Positions 8,041 through 13,669 of a DNA stretch of 13,841 bases are shown here, piece after piece. Numbering within the stretch: position 1 is the first letter of the stretch; every line of letters begins with the position of its first letter. The notes under the pieces were generated by a model. The model saw nothing but the letters and a program-made list of their open reading frames with translations. It did not search any database and had not been told where the DNA came from. The position numbers and the translations under genes are program-made. Where the stretch lies: assembly GCA_946641795.1 (NCBI GenBank), contig CAMPBZ010000016.1, positions 1 through 13,841 on the forward strand. Direction: 5' to 3'. Origin of the DNA: an uncultured Clostridia bacterium. Its GTDB lineage: Bacteria; Bacillota; Clostridia; Oscillospirales; CAG-272.

Positions 8041-8087
8041 AAAAAAATGCCGCCGCGAGTTTCTCGCGGCGGCGCTTTTGTTTTTTT
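8041..8087. terminator. Bidirectional intrinsic terminator between convergent operons
   Basis: GCCGCCGCGAG (8049-8059), a TTT loop and CTCGCGGCGGC (8063-8073) give a perfect 11-bp stem. On the plus strand it is followed by TTTTG and seven T (8076-8087). On the minus strand the A run at 8041-8047 supplies seven U. It therefore serves both the YfcC operon and the minus-strand isomerase operon, whose stop codon overlaps the T tract by two bases. Confidence 0.9.
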
Positions 8088-8883
8088 ATAATTTGGAAAT
8101 GCGTTCAATGCGTTCGTAGGCGGTTTTCAGGAAGGCTTCGGCACCCATCTCGCGGTATTCCGGGCGGCGGGAATCATAAATTTCCAGCATCAGCGTTCCA
8201 GTAAACTCGGCTTCGCGCAGGCGGCGCATCCGGTCGGCGTAGTCAATGTTGCCGTCAAAGGGGAGCAGGTGCTCGTCGGGGTCGCTCCAATCGTCTTTTT
8301 CCCGCCCGTGGTTATCGTGAATGTGGGTGCAAAGCAGGCGGTCGGCGTAAATATCCATATAGCGAACGGTGCGGGTGTAGCAATGCTCGTGCCCCAGGTC
8401 GTAGCAAAAGCCGATTTCGGGGTTTTTCTCGTACCGTTCCATAATGGCGGCAAGAACGCCAAGCTTGCGCAGGTTTTCAAAGGCGATCTTCACGCCCTTC
8501 TTCTGCGCGTATTCCACCAGTTCGTCAAAGCGGGCAAAGCCAATATCGCAAAGCGGAGGCGGCGCCCAGCCCGAGGAAACGTGGCAGACTACCAGCGGCA
8601 CGCCGGCGCCGGCGGCGCTGTCAATGCTGTCGGTAATTCCTTTCCAAAGCGGCCGGTAGCCGTCGCCCGGCAGCCAAAAATTGTTGATGCCGCCGAAGGG
8701 CGCATGCAAAAAATCGAGCGAAAGCCCCAGCTTGTCGCATTTTTCGCGCAGAGCCAGAACGGTGGCGGGGTCGTTGGATTCGGAAAAGACGGCTTCAAAT
8801 CCGGCGTTCCGGATCAGGTCGAGCGCCTCCCATTCGGTTTTTTCGGTAAGACAGTTGGCAACAACGCCAAGTTTTTGTTTCAT
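8086..8883 (-). CDS. Sugar phosphate isomerase/epimerase-like TIM-barrel protein
   Basis: This 265-residue protein belongs to the xylose isomerase-like TIM-barrel family (AP_endonuc_2), whose members isomerise or epimerise sugars or cut abasic DNA with divalent metals. Barrel strands and metal-ligand candidates are clear: LDFLHAPFGG with H60, VVCHVSSGW with H101, IAFENLR with E136, FCYDLGHEHCY with D162 and H165, THIHDNHG with H187/H189, and LMLEIYDSRR with E234. The presence of HxHDNxG and a terminal LEIY favours sugar-type activity over endonuclease IV. The start chosen is the ATG at 8883-8881. It carries an AAAGGAC ribosome region and overlaps the preceding gene's stop as ATGA; the longer in-frame reading to 8934 would run through that upstream coding region. 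The substrate is not predictable. It is translationally coupled to the small upstream gene. Confidence 0.82.
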   Translation of the reverse strand: MKQKLGVVANCLTEKTEWEALDLIRNAGFEAVFSESNDPATVLALREKCDKLGLSLDFLHAPFGGINNFWLPGDGYRPLWKGITDSIDSAAGAGVPLVVCHVSSGWAPPPLCDIGFARFDELVEYAQKKGVKIAFENLRKLGVLAAIMERYEKNPEIGFCYDLGHEHCYTRTVRYMDIYADRLLCTHIHDNHGREKDDWSDPDEHLLPFDGNIDYADRMRRLREAEFTGTLMLEIYDSRRPEYREMGAEAFLKTAYERIERISKL

Positions 8884-9068
8884 TGCTGTTTGTCCTTTCG
8901 GTTCCATTCTTCGGGAAAGCCCATTTTCAGGCAAAGGTCGCGGTAGCTTTTATCAAACTGCTGTTTGGAAATGGCGTTTCGCTCCAAAAAAAGCAAAAGC
9001 GTTTCGCGCTGGCGCAGGAAGAGATCGTGTTGTTTTTCCCGGTGGTCGGGTTGGGTGTTATCGTTCAT
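8880..9068 (-). CDS. Small hypothetical protein (62 aa) coupled to the isomerase gene
   Basis: The protein starts MNDNTQPDHREKQHDL and contains LLLFLERNAISKQQFDKSY followed by LCLKMGFPEEW. It is charged and mostly helical, with no membrane segment and no signal peptide. The ISKxQ(Y/F)DKS...L..KMG pattern looks like a small conserved family I recall from clostridial genomes, but I cannot name a function. The start at 9068-9066 is chosen over upstream in-frame starts because GGAAAGGCGG precedes it at suitable distance and the predicted promoter lies just upstream. Its TGA overlaps the ATG of the isomerase gene (ATGA), so the two are translationally coupled. Confidence 0.7.
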   Translation of the reverse strand: MNDNTQPDHREKQHDLFLRQRETLLLFLERNAISKQQFDKSYRDLCLKMGFPEEWNRKDKQQ

Positions 9069-9105
9069 AGGGCCGCCTTTCCGAAAAAGCAGATTTTCAA
9101 ACAAA

Positions 9106-9134
9106 ATTATAGCATAGCCGCTTCGAAAAAACAA
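9106..9134 (-). promoter_or_regulatory. Predicted sigma-A promoter for the minus-strand operon
   Basis: On the minus strand TTGTTT (9134-9129) is followed after 17 bases by a perfect TATAAT (9111-9106). The bases TGC immediately ahead of TATAAT form an extended -10 motif, which can compensate for the weak -35. The leader to the small gene's ATG would be about 30 bases. Confidence 0.65.
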
Positions 9135-9151
9135 GGGGGAGAAAAATATTT

Positions 9152-9163
9152 TTTGCGCGCAAA
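9152..9163. promoter_or_regulatory. Perfect palindrome, possible operator
   Basis: TTTGCGCGCAAA is a 12-bp perfect palindrome about 20 bp upstream of the -35 box of the minus-strand operon, flanked by T runs. It could be a binding site for a dimeric regulator; no regulator gene is seen nearby. Confidence 0.3.
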
Positions 9164-9342
9164 TTTTTCGTCCCGGCCGCCGATTTATAATGAAAGGAAG
9201 CAACCGAAAAGGGGGGAGCCGGAAAATCACCGATTTTTCGTCTTTTTTCACGCCGGGCGATTTTGAGGGCAAAAAAGGGGGCTTTCACGGCGAAATGTAG
9301 TAAAAAAAACAGGTTTTTCCTATAAATTATTTGAAAATACTC

Positions 9343-9371
9343 TTGACACGGCCATTCTTTTGTGCTAAAAT
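9343..9371 (+). promoter_or_regulatory. Strong sigma-A promoter of the lipoprotein gene
   Basis: TTGACA (9343-9348) and TAAAAT (9366-9371) are spaced by 17 bases, with TGC directly before the -10 giving an extended -10. Transcription should start near 9378, leaving a 5' UTR of about 140 bases, unusually long for this window. Confidence 0.85.
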
Positions 9372-9378
9372 GAACACG

Positions 9379-9400
9379 ATAAGTGTACGAGAACGCTTAT
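9379..9400 (+). promoter_or_regulatory. Hairpin at the predicted 5' end of the lipoprotein mRNA
   Basis: ATAAGTGT (9379-9386) pairs with ACGCTTAT (9393-9400) over 8 bp, including one G-U pair, with a six-base ACGAGA loop. It begins within a base or two of the predicted transcription start. This is the layout of 5' stem-loops that protect long-lived mRNAs from degradation; that role is inferred. Confidence 0.6.
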
Positions 9401-9407
9401 TTAAATC
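9389..9407 (+). repeat. 5' UTR element complementary to the 3' UTR
   Basis: GAGAACGCTTATTTAAATC is the reverse complement of the 3' UTR element at 13393-13411, apart from one unpaired base on each side, giving 18 potential base pairs. It shares bases with the right arm of the 5' hairpin, so the two pairings exclude each other. Confidence 0.65.
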
Positions 9408-9411
9408 TTGG

Positions 9412-9485
9412 CTCCTTTTTTTTCCGTGTCGGGGAACCCCCAAATACGCTTTGGTGCGGACAAAGCCACGGCAAGAAAAAAGGGG
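9412..9485 (+). promoter_or_regulatory. Nested multi-stem structure in the lipoprotein leader
   Basis: CTCCTTTTTT (9412-9421) can pair with AAAAAAGGGG (9476-9485) with one G-U. Inside it CCGTG (9424-9428) pairs with CACGG (9467-9471). Within that, GGG/CCC at 9431-9440 and CTTTG/CAAAG at 9449-9465 can form small hairpins. The ribosome binding site (AAAGGAA, 9504-9510) lies outside and stays free. It does not match a riboswitch class I recognise. Confidence 0.45.
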
Positions 9486-9519
9486 ACACAAAACAAACAA
9501 AAGAAAGGAAAACACACCT

Positions 9520-12500
9520 ATGAAGAAAAACACGATTCTTAAGGTTTTGTCCGTCGTGATTCTTCTCACGTTTGTTCTTTCCGCCGTTCTTCTGACCGGC
9601 TGCAACGGCAAACTGAAAGAAGACGTTGCGAAGGCACAAACCGACGTGGCAGCTGCGCAAACTGACATCAATGATGCCAAGAGCACACTTGCAACCCTTC
9701 AGAGCGAGTTGGCTACGCTGAAATCGACCGTTGAGAAATCCGCAACCTTGACGGCGCTGAGCGAAAAAGCCGATTACCTCCAGGGTCAGATTGACGCGTT
9801 GGAAGAAACCATTGCCGATTTGCAAACCAGAATTGCGGACGCAGAAACCGCTCTGGCTGCTCAGGCAACTACCAACACGGCTCTCCAAAACAAGGACGCT
9901 GCACTTGAGGCTCAAATCAACGGCCTGCGCACCGACCTCAACACTGTTGCCGCAAGCGTAGAAGCTCTTGCAAACAGAGTTGACGAGTTGGCCGCTTCCG
10001 GCTTTGCTGATTTTGAGGCCGCTACCGACGTTCTTGCCGACTACGTTGAAAACGAACGCGGCGAGCTGGTTTGGAACGAGCACTCCTACTTCGCTTTCGA
10101 GAAAAAAGTTGAAGAGCTTGACTTCTCCGACTATTTCCCGGGCGACTACGAAGAGTATGAGTTCAAATGCCAGGCTCTCTCCATCCGCCTCATCCGTGCT
10201 ACCAGCGTAGCGCAGGTAGAAGCCATCTTTGCTGAACTGGAAGCTTACCAGAGCAGCATTCCTACCATTGCTGAGCGCTTCGAGACCGAACTGCTCAAGC
10301 TGGAAGGCCGCGAGACCACCGAGGACGAGATCAACGGCATCATCTCCCTGGCAGAAGACCAGCTGAAAGACCTCAACACCCTCTACGAGATGCTCAACGG
10401 CGAAGTAACCGAGGAGCAACAGGTTCGCTTTGACAACATTCAGGCTGCTCGCGCAGCCCTGGAAGCTGCCGAAGAGGCCGCCGTTGCAACTGCAAACAAC
10501 GCGGTTGAAGCAGGCCTGTTCACCTATGACGATGAAACCGAGACCTTCGCGGCTGTAGAAGTTCTCTACAAACCCGAAGTAGAGCAGGCCATCGAGACCA
10601 TTGCCCAGGACTATGCCGAAATCGTTGAAGAGTACTTCACCGATGAGGATATGCTCGCGCTTTACGGCGTTGGCCCCGAGGTTCTTACCGGCTACTCGCT
10701 CAACGCTGGCCAGGTTGACGCATTCGCTCACCTGACCGCCGCTAAGGAAGCTCTCGACAAGATCGACCTCGTAACTCTTCCCACTGTAAACGCTAACCCG
10801 CTGTATTCTGACAAGGCCGGCATCGACGCCGACATTGCCACCATCGACGAGTGGGCCGAAACCTGGGAAATCGAGAAAGATTCCGAAAACTACAAGCTCA
10901 TCGTAACCGCTTCCCTCACCACCAGAGAAGAGGAAGGCTACGAGCAGCTCACCTACACCTTCATCAAAGCTGTTGAGACCTATGCAGCCGCTATGGATGC
11001 TCTCTACACCGAGCACGTAATCGGCTTTGTAGGCGTTGGCGACCAGACCGGCAACCTCACCGAGGAAGTTGCAAAAGAGATTGCAACCGGCGCTGAAAAA
11101 GTTCTTTACAGACGCGTTGGCGTTGAGATCAAAAACCTCCTTAAAAAGGGTTCCGCCCTCAACGAGGCTATTCAGGCTGTTGAAGGCTTTAACGCTGACC
11201 TCGACAAGAACTTTGTAACGATGATGGGCCTTGAAACCGAAGAGAAGATGGGAGCCATTGCCGACATCATCGCAAGAACCATTTATCTTAGCCAGACCAA
11301 GGCGGCTGTTGACAATGTAACTGCCGAGCTTGAAGCTAAGATCGTCAGAAATGACGACGGCGAGATCGTTGAAGTTCTTGTAACCTTCGACGATGGCGCT
11401 AACATCACCACCGCTTGGGCCGCCGCTATCGAAGAGATCTTCGATGTTGACGACCTGAGATACTGGACCTACAACGACAATCAGGAGAAAGAGATTGTTG
11501 AAGGCGTCAACTATACCAACTACCAGGATATGGTTGAAGAGTTCAACGGCGACCTCCAGATCCTGAGAGATGCTTACGATGATCTGACCGATAAGGTTCA
11601 GCGCATCTACGATGAGGTTAAGTACATCGTTAAGGCTGAAGACGAAGCTGTTAAGACGCTCGTCAACCTGCAGAAGATCCTGTGGGCTAACAAGAAGGTA
11701 AGCGCTCTTGAAGGCGTGAACACCCCGAACTTCGTCCTCATCGACGCTGACGAGCCGGATGGCATCATCACCTTCCAGAGATTCCGCGGTATGCTGACCG
11801 CAAGAGTACTGCAGCTGGTTGCTCTGGCTGAAAATGCCGAGCTCTACGAAGCTGCTCAATACGGTCCTCTCAACACCGCTGTTGAGAACCTGAGTGCAAA
11901 CAATGGTTACAACCTCAACAGAACCGAGGAGTACCGCACCGTTCTCCAAACGGTTGTTTACTGGATTGAGTACAACCTCAACTACAACATCGACCAGTTC
12001 TTTGGTGAGCACGCTCCCGAAGTTGTTGAAGAGCCCACGATGGCACGGCCCGTTGCGCCCACCGCGCCCGTTGAGCCCACCCAGCCCGTTGAGCCCATGT
12101 TCGATCAGGTAGAGCCCAATCCGGACGATTACCCTGATGGCGAACAAGACGAGTGGTACCAGGAAGATCTTCAAGCTTACAACACTGCATACGCTCAGTA
12201 CCAGGATGCCTACACTCAGTACATGGTAGACTGCGAGCAGTTTGACTACGATCAGTACGCGATTGACCACGCTCAGTGGGAAGAAGACTACGCTCAGTAC
12301 CAGGATGACCTCGCTCAGTACGAGGAAGATCGCGCTGCGTACGAAGCAGCTTGGGAAGCTTACGAAGAGTATGTAAACGCTCGCGACGAGTACATCTACT
12401 CCGCTATGGATGAGTACCTGCTCGACCTGCTGAACGCTGTTAAGGATCACTTCCAGGTCACCGAATCGACTGACGCTGAAGGCTACCTGGACGGCAAGGA

Positions 12501-13386
12501 TGACAGAATCCTCGGCATTGGCAACTACAACTACCCTGTAAAGGGCAACTACATCTTCATTGAAGACTTTGAAGCTGTTATCGCCGCTGCCGAAGAGTAT
12601 CTCGAAACCTATGCAGCCGCTCACGATGAGTGGTTCGGCTACACGGATGAAGAGACCGAAGAGTACGTTCCCGGTATCCTGGATGACATTGCCGGTCTGA
12701 CCGACGTTGATGACATCCGCATCCACGACGAGATCATTCCGGTTGTTTCCGCTCGCTATGCTCAGTATGTTGAAACCTACTACGCAGGTGCGATCGTTGA
12801 CGATCAGTTCGACGAACCCGAAACCTACGAAGAAGAGGAAGGCCTCAAAGCTAAACAGGCCGAGCTGGATCGCAAGATCAAAGCTGCTGCTAAATCCTAC
12901 GAGGATATCCTGCGTCGCGCTTACGAGCTGATGGGCTACGGCCGTGTTCCTGCCGAGGCTGATGTTGACACCATCCTTGCAAAGGTTGCTGACCTCCGCG
13001 CTCAAATCGCCTTCTATCGTGCAAACTACTGCGACGAAGCTGACACCGATCAGTGCAAGTTCGTTGGTAAACCCACTGATGCACAAACCGGCGAGTATCT
13101 TACCACCGCCGCTATCGACGCTGAACTGGTTGCTTACCAGGCACAGGCCAAGGCTATGATCGTTAAGGTTGTTATCGACGGCGTTTACTACGAAGAGATC
13201 GACTACCTGGATTACACCTACCACATTGGCGACAATGAGCAGGATGAAACCACGTTGAAGAGCATCTTCTGCGACTCCATCGACGGCAAGGCTTCCATCA
13301 ACGGTGTCAAGTCTGATTATCAGCTCTTCACCGGCTTGATGATCGATCCTAACCTCGCAAACGTTGAGGACTACCCGATCGACTAA
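9520..13386 (+). CDS. Large coiled-coil surface lipoprotein with Pro-rich and Tyr-heptad stalk (hypothetical)
   Basis: This is a 1288-residue secreted lipoprotein. The ATG at 9520 follows AAAGGAA by 9 bases. The signal peptide ends in the lipobox LTGC with C28, so the mature protein should be lipid-anchored on the outer face of the membrane. Residues about 31-160 form a coiled coil (many xLxxLxx heptads with Ala, Gln, Asp and Thr). Residues about 165-835 are acidic and helical, without a domain I can name. Residues 838-872 are proline-rich with PVEPTQPVEP. Residues 880-951 are a tyrosine-rich heptad region. The C-terminal part returns to helices and ends with a probably beta-rich segment (VKVVIDGVYYEEIDYLDYTYHIGD). 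There is no C-terminal sorting signal or membrane anchor. The promoter, long leader and codon bias suggest abundant expression. It may be a surface stalk, adhesin or structural protein, comparable in general style to long helical/proline streptococcal surface proteins; I cannot assign a family. Confidence 0.85.
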   Translation: MKKNTILKVLSVVILLTFVLSAVLLTGCNGKLKEDVAKAQTDVAAAQTDINDAKSTLATLQSELATLKSTVEKSATLTALSEKADYLQGQIDALEETIADLQTRIADAETALAAQATTNTALQNKDAALEAQINGLRTDLNTVAASVEALANRVDELAASGFADFEAATDVLADYVENERGELVWNEHSYFAFEKKVEELDFSDYFPGDYEEYEFKCQALSIRLIRATSVAQVEAIFAELEAYQSSIPTIAERFETELLKLEGRETTEDEINGIISLAEDQLKDLNTLYEMLNGEVTEEQQVRFDNIQAARAALEAAEEAAVATANNAVEAGLFTYDDETETFAAVEVLYKPEVEQAIETIAQDYAEIVEEYFTDEDMLALYGVGPEVLTGYSLNAGQVDAFAHLTAAKEALDKIDLVTLPTVNANPLYSDKAGIDADIATIDEWAETWEIEKDSENYKLIVTASLTTREEEGYEQLTYTFIKAVETYAAAMDALYTEHVIGFVGVGDQTGNLTEEVAKEIATGAEKVLYRRVGVEIKNLLKKGSALNEAIQAVEGFNADLDKNFVTMMGLETEEKMGAIADIIARTIYLSQTKAAVDNVTAELEAKIVRNDDGEIVEVLVTFDDGANITTAWAAAIEEIFDVDDLRYWTYNDNQEKEIVEGVNYTNYQDMVEEFNGDLQILRDAYDDLTDKVQRIYDEVKYIVKAEDEAVKTLVNLQKILWANKKVSALEGVNTPNFVLIDADEPDGIITFQRFRGMLTARVLQLVALAENAELYEAAQYGPLNTAVENLSANNGYNLNRTEEYRTVLQTVVYWIEYNLNYNIDQFFGEHAPEVVEEPTMARPVAPTAPVEPTQPVEPMFDQVEPNPDDYPDGEQDEWYQEDLQAYNTAYAQYQDAYTQYMVDCEQFDYDQYAIDHAQWEEDYAQYQDDLAQYEEDRAAYEAAWEAYEEYVNARDEYIYSAMDEYLLDLLNAVKDHFQVTESTDAEGYLDGKDDRILGIGNYNYPVKGNYIFIEDFEAVIAAAEEYLETYAAAHDEWFGYTDEETEEYVPGILDDIAGLTDVDDIRIHDEIIPVVSARYAQYVETYYAGAIVDDQFDEPETYEEEEGLKAKQAELDRKIKAAAKSYEDILRRAYELMGYGRVPAEADVDTILAKVADLRAQIAFYRANYCDEADTDQCKFVGKPTDAQTGEYLTTAAIDAELVAYQAQAKAMIVKVVIDGVYYEEIDYLDYTYHIGDNEQDETTLKSIFCDSIDGKASINGVKSDYQLFTGLMIDPNLANVEDYPID
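12028..12375 (+). repeat. Proline-rich linker and tyrosine heptad repeat region in the lipoprotein
   Basis: Encoded residues 838-872 have Pro every few positions. Then aromatic residues fall at 880, 887, 894, 901, 908 and again at 913, 920, 927, 934, 941, 948, a seven-residue spacing with a five-residue step in the middle. A second aromatic series lies four residues on (891, 898, 924, 945). A 19-bp exact DNA repeat (12190-12208 and 12289-12307, 99 bp apart) shows part of it arose by duplication. Confidence 0.75.
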
Positions 13387-13392
13387 TCGTGC

Positions 13393-13411
13393 GATTTAAT
13401 AAGTCGTTCTC
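13393..13411 (+). repeat. 3' UTR element complementary to the 5' UTR
   Basis: GATTTAATAAGTCGTTCTC begins seven bases after the lipoprotein stop codon and upstream of the terminator. It pairs with 9389-9407 over 18 bp with one bulged base on each strand, so it could close the mRNA into a loop, or it may be a remnant of flanking inverted repeats. Confidence 0.65.
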
Positions 13412-13443
13412 ATAAAGTTCCCCAAAAACGAATAAAGGTTTTT

Positions 13444-13471
13444 ACCGCCCGGTTCGCCGGGCGGTTTTTTT
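13444..13471 (+). terminator. Intrinsic terminator of the lipoprotein gene
   Basis: ACCGCCCGG, a TTCG tetraloop and CCGGGCGGT make a 9-bp GC-rich stem ending in a run of seven T (13465-13471). It lies about 60 bp after the stop codon. Confidence 0.92.
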
Positions 13472-13479
13472 ATGCAAAT

Positions 13480-13508
13480 GGGGGGTAGGGAAGACCTTGG
13501 GGTAGGGG
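13480..13508 (+). other. G-quadruplex-type motif
   Basis: Four G runs (six, three, four and four G) are separated by loops of 2, 8 and 2 bases (TA, AAGACCTT, TA). The arrangement fits the common G3+ quadruplex rule with loops up to about 8 bases. It starts nine bases after the terminator U tract. Confidence 0.55.
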
Positions 13509-13525
13509 AAAACTTTTTGCAAAAA

Positions 13526-13620
13526 CCCGGCAGTGCCGGGAGCCGGTTCTTGGCCGGGCAAGCCCGGTTCCAGTTATTTGGTTTGCGGCCGGCAAGCCGG
13601 CTTCCAAAACTTTGGTTTGT
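13526..13620. repeat. Three GC-rich hairpins, two in a degenerate 35-bp tandem unit
   Basis: Hairpins are CCCGGC/GCCGGG (13526-13540, AGT loop), CCGGG/CCCGG (13554-13567, CAAG loop) and GCCGG/CCGGC (13588-13601, CAAG loop). The last two head tandem units, 13552-13586 and 13587-13620, both reading GGCCGG-CAAGCC then TTCCA, then TTTGGTTTG, about 80% alike. This resembles short palindromic intergenic repeats. The first hairpin shares the CCGG core but not the whole unit. Confidence 0.6.
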
Positions 13621-13669
13621 GAAAACGATTTTGTAACACCGTAAAGAGATAAACTCCCCCTCGCGCTAT

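Larger units (their letters stand above)
9069..9519. other. Divergent intergenic region with two outward promoters
   Basis: This 451-bp AT-richer stretch separates the minus-strand isomerase operon from the plus-strand lipoprotein gene. It holds the minus promoter near 9106-9134, a perfect 12-bp palindrome TTTGCGCGCAAA at 9152-9163, the lipoprotein promoter at 9343-9371 and a structured leader. Between about 9165 and 9340 I see no gene, tRNA or clear ncRNA. The open reading frame continuing upstream of 9520 crosses the promoter and is not likely to be translated. Confidence 0.6.

Noticed and set aside
8884..8934. N-terminal extension of the isomerase to 8934
   Set aside because: It overlaps the small gene over 50 bases and lacks a ribosome site; the ATG at 8883 has AAAGGAC and an ATGA overlap.
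9186..9191. Plus-strand TATAAT in the divergent region
   Set aside because: No acceptable -35 box lies 16-18 bases upstream, and the TTGACA/TAAAAT promoter at 9343 is far better.
9331..9519. N-terminal extension of the lipoprotein to a TTG at 9331
   Set aside because: The extension crosses the promoter at 9343-9371, so it would not be fully transcribed, and it would bury the signal peptide. The ATG at 9520 has a proper ribosome site and lipobox.
9397..13224. Very long (1275-residue) open frame on the minus strand
   Set aside because: It is codon-register antisense to the lipoprotein gene and follows from the absence of TTA, CTA and TCA codons there. The sense protein has promoter, ribosome site, lipobox and terminator; the antisense has none.
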